A stretch of DNA of 60,721 bases from Clostridiales bacterium UBA1206 (GCA_002310055.1 DBXS01000011.1:1-60721); one strand, 5' to 3'; positions 39,968-48,205 are shown, numbered from the stretch's first letter. Notes: generated from the letters alone by a model not told the origin. Program-made: numbers and translations.

Positions 39968-40903
39968 TTACGTCTGCGAATGAGTCTCCATAAACAGCTC
40001 GACTTCGTCTTTGGAAGGCAGGGAAGTCAGCGCGCCGGGTTTAGTGACCGTAAGCGCGCCCGCGGCGTTGCCGTACCTGCACGCGGCGTGGATGTCGCCG
40101 CCGGAGCGGTAATATTCAAGCGTCAGCGCGGCGGTGAACGCGTCGCCGGCGGCGGTGGAGTCGACGGCTTCGACTTCGTACGGGCCGCAGATGTCGCAGT
40201 ACTTGCCGTCGTATATGAACGATCCTCTGGCGCCGAGCTTGAGCACTATGTATTTGACTTCGGTCATCGAATAAAGCGCCATGCACGCTTTGAGGCAGTC
40301 GTCGAGCGAATTGGGATGTATGCCGGTGAGGATCTGCGTTTCGTTCTCATTGGGCGATATGATCTCGGCTTTTTTGATCCTGCTCAGGTCGAACGAGCGC
40401 GACACGCCGCCGCAGTCGAGTACGAGCGGATAGCCTTTCGCCTGCGCATAGCGCGAAAGGAATTCGACCGCCATACTGCTGATCTCGAGATTTGCCATTA
40501 TGATGTCGGGGTAGGAACGCATTGCGTTTTCAATATCGGATTCGCCTATGTTCCTGTTGGCTCCGGAATAAACGATTATGCGGTTGCTGCCGTCTTTTTC
40601 GACCATTACCGCGGCAAGACCGGTCTGCTCGGTCTCGTCAACTCTGACGAACCGTCTGTCCACGCCGTTTTCGGAAAGGATCTGTAAGAGACGGTCGCCG
40701 TAAGCGTCGTCGCCCACGCGCGAACAAAGGATCGACTGGCCGCCGAGCTTGGCTGCCGCCACGGCGGCGTTCGCGCCTTTACCGCCCGGAACAAAGCCGT
40801 AGCTTCCGTCGGTCACCAGCGTTTCGCCGGCTGCGGGAACGTAGCTTGTTTTAAGAACAAAATCGATATTAGAAGAACCGGTAACGAGTATGCGAGCGTC
40901 CAT
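39968..40903 (-). CDS. rbsK: Ribokinase, PfkB family
   Basis: A 311-residue sugar kinase. GGKGANAAVAAAKLGG near residues 40-55 and DSTAAGDAF near 248-256 (catalytic Asp) are the PfkB signatures; NANRNIG-like GANRNIG and SPNENE agree with ribokinase. GGAGG precedes the ATG. No ribose transporter is adjacent, so the substrate could be ribose or a related sugar. Confidence 0.9.
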   Translation of the reverse strand: MDARILVTGSSNIDFVLKTSYVPAAGETLVTDGSYGFVPGGKGANAAVAAAKLGGQSILCSRVGDDAYGDRLLQILSENGVDRRFVRVDETEQTGLAAVMVEKDGSNRIIVYSGANRNIGESDIENAMRSYPDIIMANLEISSMAVEFLSRYAQAKGYPLVLDCGGVSRSFDLSRIKKAEIISPNENETQILTGIHPNSLDDCLKACMALYSMTEVKYIVLKLGARGSFIYDGKYCDICGPYEVEAVDSTAAGDAFTAALTLEYYRSGGDIHAACRYGNAAGALTVTKPGALTSLPSKDEVELFMETHSQT

Positions 40904-40954
40904 TTTTGCGCCTCCGTACTTTTTTCTTTATTTTATCGCATTTTTTGCGCGTTG

Positions 40955-41224
40955 TCAACTGTTATTTTCCGCGTTTTCCTTAAGAGCCAGATATTTGAGC
41001 TTAGTAGCCATCCCTCCGCGCAGATGCCGTTCGTTTTTGTTGGTCTCCATAAGACGCGCGGTGCGTTCGTAAAGCGGACGGTTTATGTATTTGAGCCGGG
41101 TCGTCACATCCTTGTGGACGGTGGATTTTGAGACCCCGAAAACAAGCGCGGCCTTTCTGACCGTTGAATTATGCTCGGTAAGGTATTCCGCTATCCTCAC
41201 GGCGCGTTCGTCGGTGTCGTATAT
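40955..41224 (-). CDS. spoIIID: Sporulation transcriptional regulator SpoIIID
   Basis: An 89-residue (from 41224) DNA-binding protein controlling mother-cell genes. The helix-turn-helix TVRKAALVFGVSKSTVHKDV and the basic ERHLRGGMATKLKYL tail match SpoIIID closely. The start is odd: the position expected from the family is an ATA codon at 41224, eight bases after AGGGGG. The only other in-frame start is TTG 41284, without a ribosome binding site and with an N-terminal extension that the family lacks. The function is well supported; the start needs confirmation. It indicates a spore-forming ancestry. Confidence 0.93.
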   Translation of the reverse strand: MYDTDERAVRIAEYLTEHNSTVRKAALVFGVSKSTVHKDVTTRLKYINRPLYERTARLMETNKNERHLRGGMATKLKYLALKENAENNS

Positions 41225-41302
41225 GACGTTTTCCCCCTTTTTGAAGATTTCGCTTTTGTTAAAAGATATGTGGGAGAAAAACAAAATATATCAAATTTAC
41301 TA

Positions 41303-41331
41303 TTGATTAAAACGCTTTGATGTGTTATATT
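41303..41331 (+). promoter_or_regulatory. galE promoter
   Basis: TTGATT (41303-41308), 17 bases, TATATT (41326-41331). Confidence 0.65.
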
Positions 41332-41368
41332 TATAGAAGATAATATCCTTTCTCACGGAGGTATGAAT

Positions 41369-42358
41369 ATGCAGATACTCGTTACGGGCGGCACGGGGTA
41401 TATCGGTTCCCATACCGTCATAGAACTCATCAGATACGGCCACACGCCGGTCATCGTCGATAACCTTTCCAATTCCAAAATAACGGCTCTGGACGGAATA
41501 GAGAAGATATCCGGCGTAAGACCCGAGTTTTACGAGCTCGACGTCTGCGACAAAGCGGCGCTTTCTGAAGTGTTTAAGACCCACAAATTCGCTTCCTGTA
41601 TCCATTTCGCGGGGCTCAAGGCGGTGGGCGAATCGGTCCGTATGCCGCTGGAATACTATAAAAACAATCTGCTTTCCACCATAACCCTTTTGGAATGTAT
41701 GCGCGAAAACGGCTGCAGGAGCATAATCTTTTCTTCTTCCGCAACGGTCTACGGCGATCCCGCGTCGCTGCCCATAAAAGAAGATTTTCCCCTCTCCACC
41801 ACCAACCCGTACGGCACGACCAAGCTGATGATCGAACGCATACTCAGGGATTTCCAGTTTGCAAATAAAGAATATTCCGTTACGCTTTTGAGGTATTTCA
41901 ACCCCATAGGCGCGCATCCTTCGGGGCTTTTGGGCGAAGACCCCAACGGCATACCCAACAATCTGCTCCCCGTTGTAATGAAAGCCGCAAAAGGCGAGCT
42001 CACGCTCAACGTTTTCGGCAACGACTACGACACTCCCGACGGCACCGGCGTGCGCGACTATATCCACGTCTGCGACCTCGCCGCCGGGCATACCGCCGCG
42101 CTCAAGAACGCTTTCGCCCCCGGAGTGTATATCTATAATCTGGGGACCGGCAACGGTTTTTCGGTGCTCGAGATAATCAATACGTTCGAACGCGTCAACG
42201 GCGTAAAAGTGCCGTACGTCATAACAGCCCGCCGTCCCGGCGATATCGCCGCGTGCTACGCCGATCCTTCCAAAGCCGAACGTGAGCTCGGCTTCAAGGC
42301 CGTGCACGGCATAGAGGATATGTGCCGCGACGCCTGGAATTACGCAAAAGACAGGTAA
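41369..42358 (+). CDS. galE: UDP-glucose 4-epimerase
   Basis: A 329-residue short-chain dehydrogenase-type enzyme interconverting UDP-glucose and UDP-galactose. GGTGYIGSH near residue 7 binds NAD; SSSATVYG and NPYGTTK (catalytic Tyr and Lys) are present, as is RYFNPIGAHPSG. ATG 41369 stands seven bases after GGAGG; ATG 41363 would be too close. Single-gene unit with terminator. Confidence 0.95.
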   Translation: MQILVTGGTGYIGSHTVIELIRYGHTPVIVDNLSNSKITALDGIEKISGVRPEFYELDVCDKAALSEVFKTHKFASCIHFAGLKAVGESVRMPLEYYKNNLLSTITLLECMRENGCRSIIFSSSATVYGDPASLPIKEDFPLSTTNPYGTTKLMIERILRDFQFANKEYSVTLLRYFNPIGAHPSGLLGEDPNGIPNNLLPVVMKAAKGELTLNVFGNDYDTPDGTGVRDYIHVCDLAAGHTAALKNAFAPGVYIYNLGTGNGFSVLEIINTFERVNGVKVPYVITARRPGDIAACYADPSKAERELGFKAVHGIEDMCRDAWNYAKDR

Positions 42359-42372
42359 CAGCACAAAAAAAC

Positions 42373-42408
42373 AACATCCGCTTCTTTTATGAAGCGGACG
42401 TTTTTTTT
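42373..42408. terminator. Bidirectional terminator after galE
   Basis: TCCGCTTC and GAAGCGGA arms with outer AAC/GTT pairing, followed by eight T; convergent with the ZIP transporter gene. Confidence 0.88.
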
Positions 42409-42417
42409 GCGCGTTTT

Positions 42418-43263
42418 TCAAATATAAATAACTATAAGGCCCACCATCATTCCCAGAAGAGTGGCGGTTGCGGGCAGCTTGGAACGCCACATCAGGATCG
42501 ATTCAGGTAAAAGCTCGCCGAGCACGACGTATATCATGGCGCCGCTGGCGAACGCCAGCGATATCGTAAGCGCGAGCGGACCGACGGTCCCTATGAGGTA
42601 CCCGAGCAGCGCGCCCAGTATGGTCGGTGCGCCCGAAAGCGCCGTGATGAGTATGGCTTTGGGCTTGCTCATTCCGCCGGATATAAGCGGAACGGATATC
42701 GCCATGCCTTCGGGAATGTTGTGCAGCCCTATGATGACCGCCAGGATGAATCCGCTGCCGCCGAAGAGCTGCGAAGGGTCGGCGGCGAACGAGGCGCCTA
42801 TCACCATGCCTTCCGGCAGATTGTGCAGCGCTATGGCGCACGCCATTACGACTCCGGCTATGAACAGCGACGAATTGCTTTGTTTATGGGCTTCCAGATG
42901 GTCGGCGTGGATGAGCTCGTCAAGGTCGTCAGCGGTCTGCGGATGGTCTTTGTCGATATGCTCTATTTCGTGATTGGTCTTCTTGTCGATCCAGGTGTTG
43001 AGCAGATAAACGCAGAAATACCCGAACACTATGCCCAGTATTACCACGAAAATGCTCGTCTGCGCGCCTTCTTCGGGCGTAATGGCGTCGATGATGAGGT
43101 CAAAGCACACTACCGCGAGCATTATTCCCGCGGCAAAGCTCAAAAGCAGACTGACCGTCTTGCGCGAATCGCGTTTGAACAGCGCCGAAACCACGCCGCC
43201 GAGCCCGGTCCCGCAGATGCCCGCGATAGAGGTGATTATTAAGATCCACAGAATGATATTCAT
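42418..43263 (-). CDS. ZIP-family metal transporter
   Basis: A 281-residue membrane protein importing zinc or another divalent metal. Two metal-binding helices carry HNLPEGM and HNIPEGM. A His/Asp/Glu-rich cytoplasmic loop (EIEHIDKDHPQ, HADHLEAHK; about 98-128) fits metal sensing. Length and eight-helix pattern are normal. A promoter with an inverted repeat lies just upstream. Confidence 0.93.
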   Translation of the reverse strand: MNIILWILIITSIAGICGTGLGGVVSALFKRDSRKTVSLLLSFAAGIMLAVVCFDLIIDAITPEEGAQTSIFVVILGIVFGYFCVYLLNTWIDKKTNHEIEHIDKDHPQTADDLDELIHADHLEAHKQSNSSLFIAGVVMACAIALHNLPEGMVIGASFAADPSQLFGGSGFILAVIIGLHNIPEGMAISVPLISGGMSKPKAILITALSGAPTILGALLGYLIGTVGPLALTISLAFASGAMIYVVLGELLPESILMWRSKLPATATLLGMMVGLIVIYI

Positions 43264-43293
43264 TGATGAACGTCCTTGTTGTTTGTTGTGTTA

Positions 43294-43322
43294 ATTATAT
43301 ATCCAAACTCGGATTTTGTCAA
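43294..43322 (-). promoter_or_regulatory. Promoter of the ZIP transporter with inverted repeat
   Basis: Minus-strand TTGACA (43322-43317) and TATAAT (43299-43294), 17-base spacer. TCAACA (43319-43324) and TGTTGA (43329-43334) form a repeat over the -35 region, a possible metalloregulator site. Confidence 0.75.
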
Positions 43323-43359
43323 CAATACTGTTGAACAAATCGGGAGTTTTCATAAAAAA

Positions 43360-43515
43360 CTATTTATTCAATTCGTTGTGCGCGGCGATCGCCGCAAGTG
43401 TGTCGCCCAGCATCACCAGCGACGCCGAAAGCAGCGCCAGTTCGGTATCGTCCAGATACGCGGCTATAAGTTCGGCAAGCGCCGTTATCTGCAGCGCGGT
43501 CAGTTTTCCGTTCAA
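43360..43515 (-). CDS. Small DUF6774-like protein
   Basis: A 51-residue, Ala/Leu-rich helical protein (LTALQITALAELIAAYL and LVMLGDTLAAIAA). The best start is TTG 43515 with GAGAGGGG upstream. Similar tiny proteins ending in LGDTLATI are common in clostridia and have no known role. Stops 96 bases from the ZIP gene start. Confidence 0.65.
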   Translation of the reverse strand: MNGKLTALQITALAELIAAYLDDTELALLSASLVMLGDTLAAIAAHNELNK

Positions 43516-43586
43516 GTCAATCGCCCCTCTCTTATTGCAGTAATATGAAAAATAGTTCAAAAAGGCGGATAAAATCAAAAATACTC

Positions 43587-43615
43587 TTGACAAAAATAGC
43601 TCGTTATGTTACAAT
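43587..43615 (+). promoter_or_regulatory. Promoter of the tRNA-Ser pair
   Basis: TTGACA (43587-43592), 17 bases, TACAAT (43610-43615). Confidence 0.75.
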
Positions 43616-43629
43616 TCACTTTGCGACGC

Positions 43630-43718
43630 GGAGAGATGTCCGAGCGGTTTAAGGAGCTGGTCTTGAAAACCAGTGAGTCAGCAATGACCCGTGGGTTCGA
43701 ATCCCACTCTCTCCGCCA
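43630..43718 (+). tRNA. tRNA-Ser(UGA)
   Basis: Class II tRNA of 89 bases with CCA; acceptor GGAGAGA/TCTCTCC, anticodon loop CTTGAAA between CTGGT and ACCAG (anticodon TGA), long variable arm, GTTCGAATC. Confidence 0.96.
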
Positions 43719-43760
43719 ACTCTCCCAAAACGAATAACTTAATTTACCAACACTGTGAAT

Positions 43761-43850
43761 GCGGAAGTACTCAAGTGGTGAAGAGGCGCCCCTGCTAAGG
43801 GTGTAGGTCGGGTTACCGGCGCAAGAGTTCAAATCTCTTCTTCCGCGCCA
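43761..43850 (+). tRNA. tRNA-Ser(GCU)
   Basis: Class II tRNA of 90 bases with CCA; acceptor GCGGAAG/CTTCCGC, anticodon loop CTGCTAA (anticodon GCT), long variable arm, GTTCAAATC. Confidence 0.95.
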
Positions 43851-43881
43851 GAAAAGCCCCGCGTATGCGGGGCTTTTCAAG
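43851..43881 (+). terminator. Terminator of the tRNA-Ser pair
   Basis: GAAAAGCCCCGC (43851-43862) and GCGGGGCTTTTC (43867-43878), four-base loop. Confidence 0.88.
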
Positions 43882-43887
43882 TCTTAT

Positions 43888-43911
43888 CCCGTCTGTAACG
43901 ACGGGATTTTT
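43888..43911 (+). terminator. Second terminator
   Basis: CCCGTC (43888-43893) and GACGGG (43900-43905) followed by ATTTTT. Confidence 0.65.
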
Positions 43912-44066
43912 GGTTTAATGAAAAAAACGTGAGATTTTCGCAGGCGTTTGTGTTCAGTTCGTTCGCCGTAGGCGGAAGATGCAAGGCGTACCGCTACACT
44001 TTCGATCCCGACGGACGTCTTATCGGAGTGGAAGGCACGGGAGACACGAGTATGTTCCGCAGATGA
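43899..44066 (+). pseudogene. C-terminal remnant of an unknown gene
   Basis: The frame is open from 43899 to TGA 44064-44066 and reads FVFSSFAVGGRCKAYRYTF then DPDGRLIGVEGTGDTSMFRR, which looks like the natural end of a protein. There is no start codon with a ribosome binding site, and the frame begins inside a terminator, so it is probably a gene remnant. The family is not recognised. The rest of 44067-44126 holds only the next promoter. Confidence 0.4.
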
Positions 44067-44108
44067 GCGGCTGAGTTCAAAAAAATCAGATAACAATAAC
44101 GTTTTACG

Positions 44109-44155
44109 GCACCGGCACTTTTGCGCTTGCATTTTGCGCACGCCGGTGCTATAAT
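44109..44155 (+). promoter_or_regulatory. Promoter of the CDF gene flanked by an inverted repeat
   Basis: TTGCAT (44127-44132), 17 bases, TATAAT (44150-44155). GCACCGGC (44109-44116) and GCCGGTGC (44142-44149) are perfect arms on both sides of the -35. Confidence 0.7.
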
Positions 44156-44211
44156 TATATCGCTAAGTAATCAGGCCGCTTAACTTATAAGGCATCCGGA
44201 GGAACAACAGT

Positions 44212-45351
44212 ATGGCGGAACAAAACAAAGATATCGCGGTCCTTGCGGCAAACAGGGAAAAAACAATAGTAAGGACAAGCGTGATAGGCATAATCACGAA
44301 TCTGCTGCTCGTGGGGTTCAAGGCGTTCGTAGGGCTGGTATCAAATTCGATATCGGTCATACTCGACGCGGTGAACAACCTTTCCGACGCGCTTTCGTCG
44401 GTCGTGACGATAATCGGCGCCAAGCTCGGCGCAAAGCAGCCGGATAAAAAGCATCCGCTCGGCTACGGCAGGATCGAATACATAAGCTCTATGGTGGTCG
44501 CAGCGCTCGTCCTTTACGCGGGTTTGACGGCGCTTGTCGAATCGGTCAAAAAGATCATAAATCCGGAAGCGGCGGAATACGATACGGCGGCGATCGTGAT
44601 CATTTCCGTGGCGATCGCAGTCAAACTCGTACTCGGACTTTACGTTAAAAAGCAGGGCAAAAAGGTCAATTCCGGCTCGCTCGTCGCCTCGGGTTCGGAC
44701 GCTATGTTCGACGCCGTGCTTTCTGCGTCGGTGCTCGCGTCGGCGATCGTCTTCCTCATCTGGGGCGTGTCACTGGAAGCATACGTGGGCGTCGTTATCG
44801 CAATATTCATCATCAAAGCAGGCATAGAAATGATGATCGAGACCTTGAACGATATAATCGGTAAACGGGAAAACGCCGAAACGAGCAAGGAACTCAAAAG
44901 TATAATCTGCGAAGAAGAATCCGTGCTCGGCGCCTATGACGTCACGCTTTTCAACTACGGGCCAAATAAGAACTACGGCTCGGTCCACATAGAACTGCCC
45001 GACACTATGAGCGTCGACGACGTCGATAAGATAACGCGCAGGATACAGACCGACGTTTACCGCAAGACGGGAATAATCCTTACCGGTATAGGCGTATACT
45101 CGCACAACACTTCAAATGACGAAGCGGCGCAGATGCGCAACGCCGTACAAAAGGCGGTAATGACGCACGACTGGGCTTTGCAGATGCACGGCTTTTACGC
45201 CGACACCGAAAATAAGACGCTCCGCTTCGACGTGGTGCTGAGCTTCGATGTCGACCGCAAGGAAGCCGTGGAAACGCTGTACAAAGAGATCGGCGCGATG
45301 TACCCGGAATATAATATGACCATTATCCCCGACACGGACGTTTCTGATTGA
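44212..45351 (+). CDS. Cation diffusion facilitator family transporter
   Basis: A 379-residue membrane exporter of zinc, iron or manganese. Six helices carry the metal sites LDAVNNLSDALSS and GSDAMFDAVLSA; the first site is Asp-rich (DxxND-type) and HPLGYGRIEY follows helix 2. The C-terminal cytoplasmic domain (about 215-379) is longer than usual. GGAGG precedes ATG. Together with the ZIP importer at 42418-43263 it covers metal uptake and efflux. Confidence 0.93.
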   Translation: MAEQNKDIAVLAANREKTIVRTSVIGIITNLLLVGFKAFVGLVSNSISVILDAVNNLSDALSSVVTIIGAKLGAKQPDKKHPLGYGRIEYISSMVVAALVLYAGLTALVESVKKIINPEAAEYDTAAIVIISVAIAVKLVLGLYVKKQGKKVNSGSLVASGSDAMFDAVLSASVLASAIVFLIWGVSLEAYVGVVIAIFIIKAGIEMMIETLNDIIGKRENAETSKELKSIICEEESVLGAYDVTLFNYGPNKNYGSVHIELPDTMSVDDVDKITRRIQTDVYRKTGIILTGIGVYSHNTSNDEAAQMRNAVQKAVMTHDWALQMHGFYADTENKTLRFDVVLSFDVDRKEAVETLYKEIGAMYPEYNMTIIPDTDVSD

Positions 45352-45373
45352 ATCACAATTGAAAGGCGACATC

Positions 45374-45664
45374 ATGAAAAACACGGCTCAGATAAACAGG
45401 ATAATGCGCTACGAAAGCGTTTGCGACGAGATCAAAAAGGCAAACGAAGACCTCAAAACGGCTCTCGCCGCGTTCGCTTCCGTAAAAGCGAAAACCGTTT
45501 CGCTTGAAAAATACTATACCGGCAGGCTTTGGAAAAAAGATTTCGCCGACGACGAAGCCGGGCTGATCCCGAAGGAGATAAAAAGAGGCGTGCTTTCGGA
45601 AGACGGCGTATACGATCTGCTCGACGAATACCGTTCGCTGGAAAAGCGTATATCAAAGAAATAG
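45374..45664 (+). CDS. DUF4298 protein
   Basis: A 96-residue protein. LEKYYTGRLWKKDFADDE then GLIPKEIKRGVLSEDGVYDLL matches DUF4298, a small helical family of unknown role. ATG 45374 is placed after AAAGGCG; TTG 45359 is an upstream option. It lies 22 bases after the CDF gene and is likely co-transcribed. Confidence 0.85.
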   Translation: MKNTAQINRIMRYESVCDEIKKANEDLKTALAAFASVKAKTVSLEKYYTGRLWKKDFADDEAGLIPKEIKRGVLSEDGVYDLLDEYRSLEKRISKK

Positions 45665-45688
45665 TATCGGGCAGCAACAGCGGGTTGC

Positions 45689-45717
45689 GTGACATTTTGC
45701 GCAAAGCGTGATATAAT
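45689..45717 (+). promoter_or_regulatory. Promoter of the XRE/zinc-ribbon gene
   Basis: GTGACA (45689-45694), 17 bases, TATAAT (45712-45717). CGTGAC (45688-45693) and GTCACG (45720-45725) flank the promoter as an inverted repeat. Confidence 0.65.
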
Positions 45718-45737
45718 ACGTCACGGAGGTAGAAAGA

Positions 45738-46502
45738 ATGAACACAAAAGACGTTATTTTTGATCTGAGGACCAAGAAAGGGCTTTCGCAGGACGAACTT
45801 GCGGAAAAAGTATTCGTAACAAGGCAGGCGGTGTCGCGCTGGGAGACCGGCGAGACCGTCCCCAATACCGAAACGCTCAAACTGCTTTCGGAATTCTTTG
45901 ACGTTTCCATCAACACGCTGCTCGGCTCGCCGCGCAAGCTGTTCTGTCAGTGCTGCGGTATGCCGCTCGAGGACGAGGTCATAAGCAAGGAAAAAGACGG
46001 CGCGTTCAACGAAGATTATTGTAAATGGTGCTACGCCGACGGAGAATACACATACAGCGATATGGACGACCTCATCGACGTCTGCGTTCCGCATATGGCA
46101 AGCGAGGGATTTACCGAAGAACAGGCCCGCGCTTATCTAAAAGATATGCTTCCCAAGCTCGATTACTGGAAACGCTACGACGAGCTCGGCGGCGGAAAAA
46201 AGTTTGAAGAGTTCAAAAAGCAGCTTATTGACGAATTCAACGCGCTGCACGTGGAAGGATTGCCCAAAGTGGAAAAGCTAAACGCGCTGGTGGGCTCTTA
46301 CGTGAATCTGGAATACCGCCTGCCGAACGGGCAGAAAGTGAAATTCCTCGACGACGGCGCCACTTATTTGGGGAATCAGTACGAATGCGAATTCGGCGGC
46401 GACAGATGTTTCGGCATACTCGCCAATATGGAATTCCTGCTCGTTGCGACGTACGGCGAAGGCGGGAGCGACCCCGAACTCGTGCTCTACAAAAAAAGAT
46501 AG
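45738..46502 (+). CDS. XRE-family regulator with zinc-ribbon domain
   Basis: A 254-residue protein. The N-terminal helix-turn-helix (about 4-62, LSQDELAEKVFVTRQAVSRWE) is followed by a zinc-ribbon with CQCCGMPL and YCKWCYADGEYTYSDM (about 70-110) as in PF12674-type proteins, then a helical part and a C-terminal beta-rich domain. GGAGGT precedes ATG. Ligand and targets are unknown; the inverted repeat at its promoter suggests autoregulation. Confidence 0.9.
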   Translation: MNTKDVIFDLRTKKGLSQDELAEKVFVTRQAVSRWETGETVPNTETLKLLSEFFDVSINTLLGSPRKLFCQCCGMPLEDEVISKEKDGAFNEDYCKWCYADGEYTYSDMDDLIDVCVPHMASEGFTEEQARAYLKDMLPKLDYWKRYDELGGGKKFEEFKKQLIDEFNALHVEGLPKVEKLNALVGSYVNLEYRLPNGQKVKFLDDGATYLGNQYECEFGGDRCFGILANMEFLLVATYGEGGSDPELVLYKKR

Positions 46503-46520
46503 TCTGTTTGAAACCGTAAT

Positions 46521-46556
46521 AAAGCGCCCCTTCTGTGATTTCCGGGGCGCTTTTGT
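46521..46556 (+). terminator. Terminator
   Basis: AAAGCGCCCC (46521-46530) pairs with GGGGCGCTTT (46544-46553), followed by T. Confidence 0.85.
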
Positions 46557-46578
46557 TATATGCGCATTTCAATAGATA

Positions 46579-46607
46579 TTGACATTATCGCGCCGCCGCG
46601 TTATAAT
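46579..46607 (+). promoter_or_regulatory. Promoter of the gtrA-like operon
   Basis: TTGACA (46579-46584), 17 bases, TATAAT (46602-46607); both boxes match consensus. Confidence 0.85.
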
Positions 46608-46647
46608 ACTTTTTGATGTAAACCAACTCAAAAGACAGGTGCGACTG

Positions 46648-47097
46648 ATGACTGATACAAAAAAGACCGAAATATGGCGCGCGCTCAAATTTCTTTTCTT
46701 TTCGATAAGCGCCGGCGTGATACAGATCGCTTCGTTCACGCTGCTCAACGAAGTGCTGCATCTGCCGTACTGGGTCTCGTACGGGATAGCGCTCGTCCTT
46801 TCGGTGCTGTGGAATTTCACTTTCAACCGCAAATTCACGTTCAAATCTGCGGCGAACGTCCCCGTGGCGATGCTCAAGGTCGCTGCGTATTACGCGGTAT
46901 TCACTCCGCTTTCGCTGCTTTTGGAATACTGGCTTGCTGATAAAAACGGCTGGAACGAATATCTCGTAACTGCTATGAATATGGTCATCAATTTCGTCAC
47001 CGAATACCTTTGGCAGCGGTTCTACGTGTTCCGCGCCAGCGTCGACACCGCTGTAAAAGAAGAAAAAGAAGAAGAGTCCGGACCCGAGCAGGCGTAA
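46648..47097 (+). CDS. GtrA family membrane protein
   Basis: A 149-residue protein with four hydrophobic helices. The GtrA pattern is seen in KFLFFSISAGVIQIASFTLL, SVLWNFTFNRKFTF and MVINFVTEYLWQRFYVF. GtrA proteins help flip polyprenyl-linked sugars for cell-surface glycans. ATG 46648 is used because the promoter lies upstream of it; the longer frame would begin inside the -35 box. Confidence 0.85.
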   Translation: MTDTKKTEIWRALKFLFFSISAGVIQIASFTLLNEVLHLPYWVSYGIALVLSVLWNFTFNRKFTFKSAANVPVAMLKVAAYYAVFTPLSLLLEYWLADKNGWNEYLVTAMNMVINFVTEYLWQRFYVFRASVDTAVKEEKEEESGPEQA

Positions 47098-47136
47098 GAT
47101 CGCTTTCGCGTGCGCACTCAAGAGGATAATACAAAA

Positions 47137-47673
47137 ATGCGCTATGTGGTCATAGATACCGAAACGCCCAATATGGCAAACGACCGGATGAGTTCGATCG
47201 GGATAGTCGTGCTCGAAAACCGCGAGATCGTGTACAGATTCGGCACGCTGATCGATCCGGAAACGTACTTTTCGCCGTTCAATGTGCAGCTCACCGGCAT
47301 AAACCCCGAATCTGTCTGCGGAATGCCGACTTTCGGCGACCTGTGGCATATACTCAGACCCATACTCGAAAGCGGCGTGATTGTCGCGCACAATGCCGTG
47401 TTCGACTTGTGCGTGCTTGCAAAATGCCTTAACGCCTATAATATCGTGTGGCGCGACACGGTGCCGTATCTTTGCACAGTGCGGCTTTCGCGCAGCGTGT
47501 TCCCGTCGGTAAGGGATCATAAGCTCAACACGCTGTGCGATCATTTCGGGATCGAGCTCGATCATCATCGCGCCGAAAGCGACAGCGAAGCGTGTGCCGG
47601 TATTCTTATAAAGTGTATGGAGACTTGCGCCGACGTGAACAGCTTCATCCGCACGTTCCGGCTCGTCAAATAA
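47137..47673 (+). CDS. DnaQ-like 3'-5' exonuclease
   Basis: A 178-residue DEDDh exonuclease domain. Exo I is VIDTET (4-9), Exo II HNAVFD, Exo III HHRAESDSEA. It resembles the epsilon proofreading subunit of DNA polymerase III, but as a free domain could act on RNA or DNA. ATG 47137 follows AGAGGA. It lies between gtrA and mutT on the same strand. Confidence 0.9.
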   Translation: MRYVVIDTETPNMANDRMSSIGIVVLENREIVYRFGTLIDPETYFSPFNVQLTGINPESVCGMPTFGDLWHILRPILESGVIVAHNAVFDLCVLAKCLNAYNIVWRDTVPYLCTVRLSRSVFPSVRDHKLNTLCDHFGIELDHHRAESDSEACAGILIKCMETCADVNSFIRTFRLVK

Positions 47674-47692
47674 GAAAAGAGGTAAAAGAGAA

Positions 47693-48199
47693 ATGGTCCG
47701 TGTCGCCGCCGCGTTGGTCTGGAATGGCGATAAATTCTTTATATGCCGCCGCCCCGCCGGCAAGGCGCGCGCTCTGCTTTGGGAATTCCCGGGCGGAAAA
47801 GCCGAACCGGGCGAAACGCTCGGCGACGCGCTCGTGCGCGAATGCGCCGAAGAGCTTGGCGCAAAAGTGGAAGTCAGGTCGGAATTCGCCCGCGTCACGC
47901 ACGAATATCCCGATCTCACCGTGGAACTCACGGTGTTCGACGCGGTATTCGCAGACTGCGAGCCGCAGATGCTCGAACACAGCGCGTTCGCGTGGATAAG
48001 CGCCGACGGGATTTCGAATTATGAATTCTGCCCGGCGGACGTGGAGATACTCGACCGCATAATAAAGAAGGATTCTCTGTTCCGCTCTCAGCGCGAAACG
48101 CTGATGACCCTGCTTTCCGCCGGAGCGATCACCAAAGCGCAGTATACTGAAAGCCTTTGCGGTATGGCTCAAAAGATGGGAATGTCAGGCAGAGTGTAA
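47693..48199 (+). CDS. MutT-like Nudix hydrolase
   Basis: A 168-residue protein. The Nudix box GGKAEPGETLGDALVRECAEELG (written here in part: GGKAEPGET and RECAEELG) sits near residues 34-56. The first 130 residues match MutT, which removes 8-oxo-dGTP. A helical extension of about 35 residues at the C-terminus (SQRETLMTLLSAGAITKAQY) is unusual. AAGAGGT precedes ATG, and the exonuclease gene ends 19 bases earlier. Confidence 0.88.
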   Translation: MVRVAAALVWNGDKFFICRRPAGKARALLWEFPGGKAEPGETLGDALVRECAEELGAKVEVRSEFARVTHEYPDLTVELTVFDAVFADCEPQMLEHSAFAWISADGISNYEFCPADVEILDRIIKKDSLFRSQRETLMTLLSAGAITKAQYTESLCGMAQKMGMSGRV

Positions 48200-48205
48200 A
48201 AAATA

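Noticed and set aside
43884..44141. Minus-strand 85-residue frame after the tRNA-Ser genes
   Set aside because: Its protein is low in structure and the plus-strand remnant reads better; no ribosome binding site is present.
45453..46094. Minus-strand frame opposite DUF4298 and XRE genes
   Set aside because: It runs across two real genes and a promoter without signals of its own.
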